Assembly (NCBI GenBank): GCA_013141065.1
Contig: JABFRR010000008.1
Coordinates: forward strand, 1-64,000
Direction: 5' to 3'
DNA length: 64,000 nucleotides
From: Bacteriovoracaceae bacterium
GTDB taxonomy: Bacteria > Bdellovibrionota > Bacteriovoracia > Bacteriovoracales > Bacteriovoracaceae
How positions within the stretch are numbered: the stretch's first letter is position 1; each line of letters opens with the position of its first letter. This document shows, piece after piece, positions 16,276 through 23,995 of the stretch. The notes beneath the pieces are model-generated. The model was given only the letters and a program-made list of their open reading frames with translations. It had not been told where the DNA came from and did not search any database. The position numbers and the translations under genes were made by a program.

Positions 16276-17131
16276 TTTCAACTCCCTCATTTACGGCCAA
16301 GCTATATGCTGAAAACCCGTGGCGATCGACAGAGTTTATATTTGCACCATGCTCTAATAACAATTTAGCCATAGCAACATTTCGATGGGCTACAGCCTCC
16401 ATTAGAGGTGTGCTCAACTCCTTTTCTGTTATAGCATTTACATTGGCATTATTAGTTAAAAGAATCACCCCCACGTCAATAGATTTCAATCTTGCCGCAT
16501 GAAATAGAGCAGTTTCTCCAAACTCATCAACTGATTCTAAATCTGAATATCCAACTATCAATTTTAAAGATTCTAATTCGCCTTGATTTGCTGCAAATAT
16601 TAATGGAGTCATGCCATCTCCATTTCTTAAATTTTTCGAAGATGCTATTAGTTTACTAACTAAGCTCAGTGCTTTCTCAATAATTGATTCAAATATATTT
16701 AAATTTCTCTTTTTTTCTTTTGAGCTATTTTTTAATTCTCCACTCTCAACTTTCTTGCCTTCTCCACTATCAATTAAATTCTCGATAGCATTGGCTAATT
16801 CATCGTTGCTTAAGTGATTATTTTTCTTCGCAAAATTAATTCCAAGATCATTATTAAACAAATCCATTTGTGTATATATCATTTTAGGATCATTTTCATG
16901 AGCATTAGTCCATCGATAAGCCCAATCCTTATCAATATTTCTAGCTAACAATGCGGACCAATAAGCATGAAGAAATGCATTTGAATCACTTCCATCTTCA
17001 CCATTATTATCATAACGATTTTTTTCTTCAAACATTGCTTTTAAGGCATATTTCAATGTTTCTCTTCCATGAGAAGGATTTTCATCAAAAAGCCTTTTTT
17101 CATTTTTATTCAAAGATCGATTACTTATCAT
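16247..17131 (-). CDS. Ankyrin-repeat protein with an N-terminal HAYW...AHE domain
   Basis: The protein has 294 aa. Residues about 45-85 read SDSNAFLHAYWSALLARNIDKDWAYRWTNAHE in spaced form (HAYW, then AHE), a pattern resembling the DUF6973 domain of secreted toxin-like proteins. Residues about 170-285 form four ankyrin repeats (GMTPLIFAANQG, GETALFHAARL, STPLMEAVAHRN, GFSAYSLAVNEG). A Ser/Lys-rich linker joins them. No signal peptide is present. It overlaps the downstream EEP gene. The role is unknown; an effector or immunity-like function is speculative. Confidence 0.7.
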   Translation of the reverse strand: MISNRSLNKNEKRLFDENPSHGRETLKYALKAMFEEKNRYDNNGEDGSDSNAFLHAYWSALLARNIDKDWAYRWTNAHENDPKMIYTQMDLFNNDLGINFAKKNNHLSNDELANAIENLIDSGEGKKVESGELKNSSKEKKRNLNIFESIIEKALSLVSKLIASSKNLRNGDGMTPLIFAANQGELESLKLIVGYSDLESVDEFGETALFHAARLKSIDVGVILLTNNANVNAITEKELSTPLMEAVAHRNVAMAKLLLEHGANINSVDRHGFSAYSLAVNEGVENDFSFLKPS

Positions 17132-17167
17132 TTCAAACCTTATTTATTACAATTAGCATTCACGATT

Positions 17168-18214
17168 CTATACAAGGTGAGTGATCAACAATCCCTTCCC
17201 CATTTCATCAGCTGAAAATTCGGCCAAGGAACCATTCAGAATAGTCAAATTTGGTTGTTGGTGTCCAATATCTGCATCGTAAATCAATGGTAGGTTTAAT
17301 TCCTTAAAAAACTCAATAATCACTTCAACATAATTTAAATTATTTTCATTAGTAACAACTTCTGCTGCCGAACGCCCTAGTACTACACCATTCACACCTT
17401 CAAACCAACCCGCGAACTTCATAGACCATAATATTCTTGCGATACTAGCTGGTGAAGATTCTACATTTTCAAAGTAAAAAATAACCCCATCACTTCCTGC
17501 CAGCTTTTTAAAACCATCAAGATTACCATAAGGAGTACCGATTAAATGAGTAAGTGTATCGAAGCATCCTCCAATAACTCGTCCTTTGATTATGCAAGGT
17601 GTATTATCGATTGTTTTCCACAAAGTTTGTTCTATTGTATTAAATCCTTTTTCAAATTCATTTGTAAAACTAGGTCCTTTTGTTTGAAAAAATTTTGATG
17701 ATTTTTGTGTAATTGAAGATCCTTGCTCTTTAGTTAGGGCCAATAAGCAATTCTTTGTTAGATCATCTGTTTGAGCTGGAATCATTTCTAAAAGATTTGT
17801 TCCATGAACGCTGACAATTCCAGTTAGCAAAGTTAGAGGAAAAAGTAATGTACTAATATCACTATACCCCATTACCCATTTAGGTTTAGCTTCTTTCATC
17901 TTTTGAAAATCTAGAAGTGGTAATATTTCTATTAACAACTCTCCACCCCATGGTGGAATAATGGCATCTATATCATCTCTCATCCAGAGATTCATAAAGT
18001 CTTCTGCACGCTTATGTTTCGGGCCACTCACGTGCTTAAATTCCCCTTTAAGACAACTCCCTTCTACGATTTCATAACCTTGATCGATAAGATGATTAAG
18101 GGCTAAATTATAGCGTTCAGTAAACCGTTCATGTACACCACCAGATGGACCAGTGATTCCTATTTTAGAATTCTTTTTTAATGCTTCTGGATATATTAAG
18201 GGTGAGTTTGCCAC
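17168..18214 (-). CDS. S66 family peptidase (LD-carboxypeptidase/MccF-like)
   Basis: The 348-aa protein has KIGITGPSGG at the N-terminus, IIPPWGGELLIEILP (about 85-100) and GYSDISTLL (about 116-124) carrying the nucleophilic Ser. A distal Glu/His pair is expected in VIFYFENVESSP and DADIGHQQPN. This matches serine peptidases S66: either murein LD-carboxypeptidase or MccF, which cleaves microcin C-type adenylates. MccF-like use is suggested by the accessory neighbourhood, but I cannot separate the two. No signal peptide is present, so it is cytoplasmic. It lies 36 bp upstream of the ankyrin gene. Confidence 0.88.
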   Translation of the reverse strand: MANSPLIYPEALKKNSKIGITGPSGGVHERFTERYNLALNHLIDQGYEIVEGSCLKGEFKHVSGPKHKRAEDFMNLWMRDDIDAIIPPWGGELLIEILPLLDFQKMKEAKPKWVMGYSDISTLLFPLTLLTGIVSVHGTNLLEMIPAQTDDLTKNCLLALTKEQGSSITQKSSKFFQTKGPSFTNEFEKGFNTIEQTLWKTIDNTPCIIKGRVIGGCFDTLTHLIGTPYGNLDGFKKLAGSDGVIFYFENVESSPASIARILWSMKFAGWFEGVNGVVLGRSAAEVVTNENNLNYVEVIIEFFKELNLPLIYDADIGHQQPNLTILNGSLAEFSADEMGKGLLITHLV

Positions 18215-18368
18215 TTTGATGCCTTGATATGATTACTCTAAACATAATTATAAATACTGAACTCCGTATATGTCATTCTAAACTTCTGTGAAATTTGGAA
18301 AAAATATTTCTATATTAATTCAACAATAACTTGAGCTTAATGAATAGAAAGCTGTGATAAAGAACCTG

Positions 18369-18499
18369 TTTTGTACATGGTTGTCTCCACCACCACATGC
18401 CACCCCATTTTTCGTAACATTTATTTCAGTGATAACCTTCGCAAGAAGTCGATCATATTAAGCCCCGGGTTAACCTTCTGGGGCTTTTTTTTGTCTAAA
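18369..18499 (+). repeat. R2 repeat, copy B (complete)
   Basis: Conserved TTTTGTACATGGTTGTCT, then CACCCCATTTTTCGTA, the CTTC-GCAA-GAAG hairpin, GTCGATCATATTA and the terminator AGCCCC/GGGGCT with loop GGGTTAACCTTCT and eight T. No T-type element precedes this copy. Confidence 0.75.
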
Positions 18500-18508
18500 A
18501 TTCTAAAT

Positions 18509-19009
18509 TCAAATCGTGCTTTCATCAAAACCCAAACTTTTATATAGATTTCTTGCATAGTAGTTACTAGCAACTACAGTTAAAGCAACCTCATCTTGTT
18601 TTGCATTTCTAAGTTCAGTACAACATGTGATGATAAGATTTCGTGCTAATCCCAAATGTCTAAATTCTTTTTTAATGAATAACTCGATAATATAGGGACA
18701 TGTAATTGAATCATCCCAAGAGTTTTTATGTACTACTAAAATTGCTCCTACTAAGAGTTTATTATGTTCAATCACTTTTGAAGATTCAAACCAAAATTGT
18801 CCGTACGCTCCTTTAAAAGAATTATTTATATCATCGATTGCATCTTCTTTAGTTTCACAGGCCTCCCCTATTTCATAAGAATGAAAATACAACTCCCCAA
18901 GAGCTTCAATATCAGCTAAATTACAATAGCGTATTGAGTAGTCATCTTTCAAGAGAGTATAAACTGGAACTGCTTTAAGCTTAGCCTTCAACATTAGTTT
19001 TTCGCTCAT
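18509..19009 (-). CDS. GNAT family N-acetyltransferase
   Basis: The protein has about 166 aa. The GNAT fold is recognisable from IRYCNLADIEALGELY, the acetyl-CoA loop region IIELFIKKEFRHLGLARNLI (an atypical R/HxGxA version) and VVASNYYARNLYKSLGF near the C-terminus. I chose the ATG at 19009, which has GAGGAG about 6 nt upstream; an upstream start (19033) reads through the RBS. It is flanked by R2-B and T2, so it looks like cassette cargo. The substrate is unknown. Confidence 0.8.
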   Translation of the reverse strand: MSEKLMLKAKLKAVPVYTLLKDDYSIRYCNLADIEALGELYFHSYEIGEACETKEDAIDDINNSFKGAYGQFWFESSKVIEHNKLLVGAILVVHKNSWDDSITCPYIIELFIKKEFRHLGLARNLIITCCTELRNAKQDEVALTVVASNYYARNLYKSLGFDESTI

Positions 19010-19136
19010 TTCATCTCCTCTAAATAACCCCAATAGATACTATAAAAAGCAAAAAGTTTTCTTAACTCATAATAATAGGTTTTTTTGATTTCAATTCAGA
19101 AATAATTTCGCACTCATTTAGCTAATCTGATCAAAT

Positions 19137-19213
19137 AAAAAACCCCTCGTGATAAGAGGGGTTTCAAGGCATTAAAAATCTCTAAACGGTCTAGCAAACC
19201 GGGCTTTTAGGGA
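19137..19213 (-). ncRNA. T2 antisense RNA (predicted)
   Basis: Its promoter is at 19220-19247 and its terminator hairpin AACCCCTC/GAGGGGTT (19141-19163) is followed by six T on this strand. It carries complements of TCAAGGCATTAAAAA (DRa, 19164-19178, identical to 19296-19310 at the peptide start codon), CTAGCAA (DRc, 19191, identical to 19343) and TTTTAGGGA (DRb, 19205, identical to 19385). The loop stem is CGGT/ACCG, a paired change from T1's AGGT/ACCT. Confidence 0.65.
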
Positions 19214-19219
19214 TAATTA

Positions 19220-19247
19220 ATCCTATCACATTAAAGAGTATTTTCAA
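19220..19247 (-). promoter_or_regulatory. T2 antisense RNA promoter
   Basis: On the minus strand there is TTGAAA (19247-19242), 16 bp and TAGGAT (19225-19220); the same layout as T1 and T3. Confidence 0.6.
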
Positions 19248-19291
19248 GCCAAGAGCTTCTACGCCATTGAAGGCGACTTTAGGAGGCAAGG

Positions 19292-19381
19292 ATGCTCAAG
19301 GCATTAAAAACGCTAGAGATTGTAATCTTAATTTTAAAACTACTAGCAATAGTTTTAGAGTTGTTAAAGATGAGTCTTTAA
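19292..19381 (+). CDS. T2 Leu-rich 29-residue peptide (candidate type I toxin)
   Basis: GGAGG (19282-19286) precedes ATG by 5 nt; the stop is TAA. It begins MLKALK, shares the ILILKLL core with T1 and T3, and many of its codon differences from T1 are silent or conservative. The start region contains the 15-mer TCAAGGCATTAAAAA, which is repeated exactly in the antisense RNA region. The leader AGAGCTTCT (19252-19260) could mask the RBS. It is followed by a terminator. Confidence 0.7.
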   Translation: MLKALKTLEIVILILKLLAIVLELLKMSL

Positions 19382-19388
19382 GGTTTTT

Positions 19389-19414
19389 AGGGAGGAGAAA
19401 TTCTCCCTTTTTTT
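19389..19414 (+). terminator. T2 peptide mRNA terminator
   Basis: The stem is AGGGAG/CTCCCT (19389-19394, 19403-19408) followed by a T run. Its 5' side includes the DRb copy TTTTAGGGA (19385-19393). Confidence 0.7.
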
Positions 19415-19470
19415 ATTTCTCTAGCAGAAAGTTCAATTTACCTGTGACAGCAGCCTACAAGTATAAATGC

Positions 19471-19569
19471 CACCCCATATTTTTCGTCTTTTTATTTGAG
19501 TGACGTCCTTTGCAAAAAGTAATCATATTAAAACCCCGGGTTAACCTTCTGGGGCTTTTTTTGTCAAAA
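19471..19569 (+). repeat. R2 repeat, copy C (complete but more diverged)
   Basis: CACCCCATATTTTTCGT, then GAGTGACGTCCTTTGCAAAAAG in place of the GNRA hairpin, AATCATATTAAA and the terminator CCCC/GGGG with loop GGGTTAACCTTCT and seven T. It lies downstream of T2. Confidence 0.7.
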
Positions 19570-19685
19570 GTTTAAATCCTTCAAAAAAAATTATTCATTT
19601 CAATTCCGGAAAATTTCATCAAATTCGTATTGAAACTGATTTAGTCGCAAGATTTTCTTGGTAAGAAGTCTAAGTCCTCATATTT

Positions 19686-20021
19686 ATGATTGTAATCAAA
19701 TACATGGAAATTTTTATGAAAAAAACGTCTAAAGAACAAGAGCAAAAAATTAAATATTTCGCCAAACTAATTGTTGCTAATTGCGTACTCAACACTTCGT
19801 TTAGCCGCCTGAATTGCAAGAGAAAAATTAGAGATAAGAAAATGAAATCCGTTATGGAAATGACTAATAAAATTTATACGTTTTTAAAATATTCTAATGA
19901 TCACGATTTTATAATTCTTATGGATATGAATTATCCTGAAAATTTGAGCAATCCTAAGCTTGATAAAGATTTTTTAAAAATAATGAATCTAGTTTGTCCA
20001 ATAAAAAACCCCTCACGATAA
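19686..20021 (+). CDS. Hypothetical protein, 111 aa, uncertain
   Basis: An uninterrupted frame rich in Lys, Asn and Ile; its middle looks helical (KEQEQKIKYFAKLIVANCVL). The start is uncertain (19686, or 19716 at MKKTSKEQ) because neither has a convincing RBS. The last residues come from the T3 left terminator, so the original 3' end may have been replaced when T3 arrived. No family is recognised. It occupies the space between R2-C and T3, the position where the other gaps carry cargo. Confidence 0.35.
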   Translation: MIVIKYMEIFMKKTSKEQEQKIKYFAKLIVANCVLNTSFSRLNCKRKIRDKKMKSVMEMTNKIYTFLKYSNDHDFIILMDMNYPENLSNPKLDKDFLKIMNLVCPIKNPSR

Positions 20022-20078
20022 GAGGGGTTTAAGCATTGAAAGTTCCCAAAGGCCTAACAAACCAGAACTTGGGAGGTA
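20003..20078 (-). ncRNA. T3 antisense RNA (predicted)
   Basis: Terminator hairpin CCCCTC/GAGGGG (20009-20014, 20022-20027) with six T on this strand. It carries complements of AGCATTGAAAGT (DRa, 20032; AGCGTTGAAAGT at 21474), CTAACAA (DRc, 20054; again at 21517) and AGAACTTGGGAGG (DRb, 20064; again at 21554). The loop stem is kept on this strand only by a U-G pair (opposite bases C and A on the plus strand), which favours the minus-strand RNA as the functional form. Confidence 0.6.
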
Positions 20079-20084
20079 TCTATA

Positions 20085-20112
20085 ATTGTAACACATTTAC
20101 GAATTTGATCAA
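20085..20112 (-). promoter_or_regulatory. T3 antisense RNA promoter
   Basis: On the minus strand there is TTGATC (20112-20107), 16 bp and TACAAT (20090-20085). Confidence 0.6.
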
Positions 20113-20151
20113 AGCTGAGAGCTCCTGTGGCCACTGAAGACTACCTTAGGA

Positions 20152-21449
20152 CAGGGGAAACGCATCTTAATTTCACTGAAGTAAAACATCCAATAGAAAA
20201 TCATTATCCCATCCGGCCTTAAGCATTTTTGTTCTGACTGAAAGTTTTTCAGTTTTACTTCTCATTATAACGATCTTTTTCACAAGACCCAACGCCAATT
20301 GCCTTATAGAAGAAAAATTAACAGCACTGTGTTCAACTCTACAGCGACAATCGTCTTCTCTCATTGTGACATCCAAATGCCAATGCAATAAATTCTCTAC
20401 TTGCCAATGATCCTTAACTGCATTTAAAAAATATTCAGAGCTTTCATCTCTACTGCTTATATAATATCTTTTGAATTCTGAACTTCTCCTGTTTTCTGAT
20501 CAATTCTTTCCGCACTAATTTCTATAATGGTTTTTAAATTTTTCCATTTTAATAATGGATTAACTCCCAATGAATAATCATCATTTTCTTTTATTATTCT
20601 TACTGATCGTTTTTCAAACCGACCATGTTTTAGTTTTCTTTTTTCCTCAAAGCTTTCGGATTTGTTTTTGTCCACGTTGCTCATATTTTTCAAATCTTTC
20701 TTCAATTCTACTGTGTAATTTTTCTTGATTACTTTTTACACAAAATAAATAATCACCACCTTTGGAAACAATTTTATCAGCTATTTCAGTCTGACAATTT
20801 AAGGCATCAACACTAACAATTGTATCTTTTATATCCAGCGAATCCAAAAGCTCTGGGATTGCCGTTATTTCATTGCTCTTTTTATCTGTTTTCAACTGCC
20901 CTAATGACAATCCTAGCCCGTTGAATAGGCATTAATAACATGAATTGTACGATCTCCCTTTCGCTTACTTCCCCGCAATGTTTTTCCATCAATACAGATT
21001 TGTTTAACTTCATCTTTATTAAAACTAGACACCCAATTGGTAAAAAAATCTTGCAATGAATTCGGCATTAAAATCATATAAAATCTTCTAAATGTATCAT
21101 GCGAAGGCACGCCATTTTCTAAGTTTAAAAACTTACTTAAAAATTCTAATTTTAGAGTGCCGTAAACTTCAATTTCATTCCATGATTTTGCACCACAAAT
21201 GACAGCACAGATTGCAATGATCATAATTGTTTCTAATGAATGTTTTTTTGTTCTATCAATTCTTGGATCTTCAATTGAACTAATAAAATCCAACATGAAA
21301 ACTGGATCTACTTCTTTCTTTTTTGTCACGATGCTCTCCTAAAAAAATAAGAAAAATCATCGCAAAAAAAAGACGAAAGGCCATCGTGCAGGGCCGTAAG
21401 TGGCCGAAAATAAATTATAACTGATTTAAATTAAGATGCGTTTCCCCTG
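20152..21449 (-). mobile_element. ISAs1-family insertion sequence inside T3
   Basis: The element is 1298 bp. Perfect 22-bp terminal inverted repeats begin CAGGGGAAACGCATC and match the CAGGG ends of ISAs1 elements. The 9-bp target duplication ACCTTAGGA lies at 20143-20151 and 21450-21458. Joining the flanks restores a T element aligned with T1 and T2, so the insertion point is exact. The transposase is broken. Confidence 0.93.
20173..21329 (-). pseudogene. ISAs1-family transposase, frameshifted
   Basis: Pieces in three frames together match an ISAs1 transposase. The N-part (21329-20913) has SIEDPRIDRTKKHSL, AICAVICGAKSWNEIE and IDGKTLRGSK. The middle (about 20930-20690) has [21 protein letters not shown] and YLFCVKSNQ. 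The next part has HGRFEKR, then YYISSRDES, HWQVENLLHWHLDV and REDDCR. Frames break near 20935, 20690 and 20460. The first break looks like a single-base loss in GG.CTAGGATTG. It is therefore not expected to make active transposase. Confidence 0.92.
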
Positions 21450-21465
21450 ACCTTAGGAGGCAGGG

Positions 21466-21555
21466 ATGCTCAAAGCGTTGAAAGTGCTAAGACTAATTAT
21501 CCTGATTTTAAAATTGCTAACAACAGTTTTAAGATTATTTAAGGGTTGGTTTTAG
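21466..21555 (+). CDS. T3 Leu-rich 29-residue peptide (candidate type I toxin)
   Basis: GGAGG at 21456-21460 precedes the ATG by 5 nt; the stop is TAG at 21553. It starts MLKALKVL, has the ILILKLL core and ends in a basic/aromatic tail (RLFKGWF). The ISAs1 element now sits just upstream of its RBS, separating it from its leader and antisense region. Any expression would have to come from within or across the IS, so this copy may be silenced. A terminator follows at 21561-21589. Confidence 0.65.
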   Translation: MLKALKVLRLIILILKLLTTVLRLFKGWF

Positions 21556-21589
21556 AACTTGGGAGGGAGAAGAAATTCTCTCTCTTTTT
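21554..21589 (+). terminator. T3 peptide mRNA terminator
   Basis: GAGGGAGAA pairs with TTCTCTCTC (one G-U) and is followed by TTTTT. It begins with the DRb copy AGAACTTGGGAGG. Confidence 0.65.
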
Positions 21590-21608
21590 ATATATAGCAG
21601 AAAATACA

Positions 21609-21674
21609 TTTTGTACATGACTGTCTATGAACTCAAATACCACCCCATTTTTCGTATCTATTTATGTCAGTGAA
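21609..21674 (+). repeat. R2 repeat, copy E (truncated)
   Basis: It shares TTTTGTACATGACTGTCT, CACCCCATTTTTCGTATCTATTTATGTCAGTGAAA with the other copies, then diverges before the GNRA hairpin and terminator. It is the last trace of the repeat region; ordinary genes follow. Confidence 0.65.
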
Positions 21675-21728
21675 AGGCTTGAAAAATTATCAAAGTTCAA
21701 GTTATGTAGTTGCTAGTAGAGCGTAGCT

Positions 21729-22643
21729 CTACAAGTTTAAATCATCACAAGCATTTAAATCATTTTCAATATAATCTTGCACGCTATTTAGCATTTGATT
21801 ACAAGATTGAACAACTTGGGCTTCTTTTCTATTTATCGGTCCATAATGATTTCGTCTAACTCGCAACATGATCATGGCATACTCTGTAGCAAATGCTGGA
21901 CATGATTTATTAAAAGCTTGGTAATCTGCTCCGGGCCCAGTTCCTGCGATACTGCTTGTCTTACATTTAATGTTGGAACTAAAAACTTCTAATAAACATT
22001 TATGGGGAGCCAATTTATACTCATTGTACAACTTACTGAGCTCCTCAGAGGCACTTAAGGAATTATAACTTGTTTGAAAAATTCCAGCTTCAGCTGTGCT
22101 AGCACTTGTGTTTGAAGCTGACATATCACGCCCTTCGCAATATTTTCCAGATGATTCTCGCATCCCAAGACCTATTCCCAAGGTATAAAGTGATCTGACA
22201 GTTTCATCTCTATTATTTGTAAGACTCATTCCTGATTGAGAAAAGAGTGAAGAGTAATATGTAAGGGCATCAATTTTCGCATCCCCGGTATTATTACTTA
22301 AAACAGTAGCAATTGATATAAAAGCCGCTTGTGATGTTTTTAATCGACAAAAACTTCTTGCAAACGTTAAGGCCATTCCTTGTATGTAAGCTGCGGGCGC
22401 CCTACCTCGATCCTGCCATGAATACGCCGAACATTTTGAGTTATGAGTTAAGGCCATTATCTCTTCAATATAATAACTCGAGTGTGAGGGTGGTGAAGAA
22501 TTCTGGACATCACTATTGTCGGATAAAGTAATATCTTCTGGATTGGGGACACATGATAGGTTCAAGAATAGACTTAACATGAGGAAAAATAATAAACGAC
22601 TTGGACCTAACACTAGTCGTGTCGATTTTTTAGAACGCTCCAT
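21729..22643 (-). CDS. Lysozyme/transglycosylase-like lipoprotein
   Basis: The 304-aa protein has an N-terminal signal ending in the lipobox LNLSC (Cys about 31). The central region GIGLGMRESSGKYCEGRDM (about 152-170), followed by AEAGIFQTSYNS, has the Glu-Ser-Ser-Gly plus GIFQ-x-S pattern of lysozyme-like muramidases, with the Glu as likely catalytic acid. Six or more Cys suggest disulfides. AAGGAG lies 6 nt before the ATG. A predator could use such an envelope enzyme on its own or prey peptidoglycan; that is inference. The exact family is not identified. Confidence 0.7.
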   Translation of the reverse strand: MERSKKSTRLVLGPSRLLFFLMLSLFLNLSCVPNPEDITLSDNSDVQNSSPPSHSSYYIEEIMALTHNSKCSAYSWQDRGRAPAAYIQGMALTFARSFCRLKTSQAAFISIATVLSNNTGDAKIDALTYYSSLFSQSGMSLTNNRDETVRSLYTLGIGLGMRESSGKYCEGRDMSASNTSASTAEAGIFQTSYNSLSASEELSKLYNEYKLAPHKCLLEVFSSNIKCKTSSIAGTGPGADYQAFNKSCPAFATEYAMIMLRVRRNHYGPINRKEAQVVQSCNQMLNSVQDYIENDLNACDDLNL

Positions 22644-23096
22644 CCTGGGCTCCTTAAAATATTGTTCTTAAGAGATCTTCTTGATCTGTATTTTTTTAAA
22701 AGCACAATTAAGGCCAAGACTGAAAGAGTATAAGCATTTGATTTAAGACTTCGCAGAATTCATAACAAAAGACTCAGTTACAAATTGAGTCTTCCTCATG
22801 TCACCGAGCAAATAAGTTGTAAGCACTTACTTCTTGAATAGAGCAATAATAATGGGCGTGCTATGCTGAGATTAAACTAAATTGCCCATGATAATTTTTA
22901 ATCAATTGGTTGTATTAACAAGAAACAGTTTTCAAATTTATTTCTCCCCATCAAGTCCACTCACATTCGGGGCGTACAAATAGTTACGGCTGCCAAATTA
23001 ATCATAGCAATAGTGTCTATCATTGCCATGAACCCAAAAGGAATTAATAAATGAGGTCAAAAAAAAGAAGCTTAAGAATTAAAGAATACTTTTTTG
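22644..23096. other. Intergenic region, 453 bp
   Basis: It contains a hairpin with perfect 8-bp arms AAGACTCA/TGAGTCTT (22769-22793) without a T run, and a wide ATGGGC/GCCCAT pair (22853-22889). I see no convincing ORF or conserved RNA. Confidence 0.4.
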
Positions 23097-23492
23097 TTAA
23101 TTTTCCCAACCGACTATTTGATAACCTTTATTAATCAAGCATTGATTAGTGAAATTTCTTCTTACGGTTTCTTCTCCTGATAGTCTACTTCCACCACTTC
23201 CCATGCCTATTCCAAGACCAATTCCTGAGCCGCCCGATCCAAATCCTAATCCTAATCCAATAGAGGATCTGACAGAAGAGGAATTAGCACTCTTTTTTAG
23301 TTTTTCACCTTCCGGTGTTTTTGCATAGGCTTCTGCCTCTCTCAGGCAGGCATCAATATCTGCCGCAGAAGCCTGAGGGCTTTTAGACTTTAATACCTCA
23401 TTGGGAAAAAGCTGAGGTCTGCTCGGTGTGGAAGAACAAGCTGATAATAAAAGAGTGATTAATGCCAGTGGTATCATTTTACATAAAATCAT
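23097..23492 (-). CDS. Small lipoprotein with Gly-rich segment
   Basis: The 131-aa protein has a signal peptide with lipobox LLSAC (Cys about 19), a helical segment (DIDACLREAEAYAKTPEGEKLKK) and a Gly-rich stretch (about 78-105, GLGFGSGGSGIGLGIGMGSGG) like a glycine zipper. It ends with a paired Cys (NQCLINKGYQIVGW). Envelope location is likely. No functional family is recognised. AAGGA precedes the ATG. Confidence 0.65.
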   Translation of the reverse strand: MILCKMIPLALITLLLSACSSTPSRPQLFPNEVLKSKSPQASAADIDACLREAEAYAKTPEGEKLKKSANSSSVRSSIGLGLGFGSGGSGIGLGIGMGSGGSRLSGEETVRRNFTNQCLINKGYQIVGWEN

Positions 23493-23578
23493 TTTTTAAT
23501 CCTTGTTGTTTAAAGTTATTAAATATTTCAAAACCATTTCTTCAAACCTCATATTTTATTTTTGATTAAATAAAATCA

Positions 23579-23977
23579 TTAAGAAAAGTTATCCATCGGA
23601 ACAACTTCTTTTGCATAAATCTCGATCGCAAACTTATTAGGATCTTCAAAGCAAAGATAGCTTTCAAGTCTTTTTAGAATTTTTATATTTCTTTTTTCAA
23701 GTTGTATTACAAGCTCGTTAAGTTGATCATCAGTACCTCCCATGAAGGCAATGTGATTTAACCCATTTCCTTGCCTGTTATTTTCATGAGATAAATACTT
23801 ATCTAACACTTGAACAAAGACGATATAAGTTCCGTTATTATGAAGATATGAAATTCCCTCTTCCCATTTTTGAAATTCTTTGTAGCCCAGTATGGGAGAA
23901 AACCAACTCCAAAATTCATTAGAGCTCGCAAGATCATTTACATAATATTCCACATGATGAATTTGACCATATTCCAT
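23579..23977 (-). CDS. VOC (glyoxalase/bleomycin-resistance-like) protein
   Basis: The 132-aa protein is a single VOC unit with two beta-alpha-beta-beta-beta modules: IHHVEYYVNDLASSNEFWSWF at the start, LNHIAFMGGTDDQLNEL in the middle and FAIEIYAKEV near the end, giving His and Glu candidate metal ligands. The enzyme or binding activity is not predictable. It lies 18 nt downstream of the RecA-fold gene and is probably co-transcribed. Confidence 0.8.
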   Translation of the reverse strand: MEYGQIHHVEYYVNDLASSNEFWSWFSPILGYKEFQKWEEGISYLHNNGTYIVFVQVLDKYLSHENNRQGNGLNHIAFMGGTDDQLNELVIQLEKRNIKILKRLESYLCFEDPNKFAIEIYAKEVVPMDNFS

Positions 23978-23995
23978 GTATCGACCTCTTAAAAC

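Noticed and set aside
19267..19503. 78-residue ORF over T2
   Set aside because: It lies in another frame from the conserved peptide and is not kept in T1 or T3.
14766..21674. Integron/attC cassette array
   Set aside because: R2 has GGTTAACC but no paired attC core boxes, and no tyrosine integrase is present.
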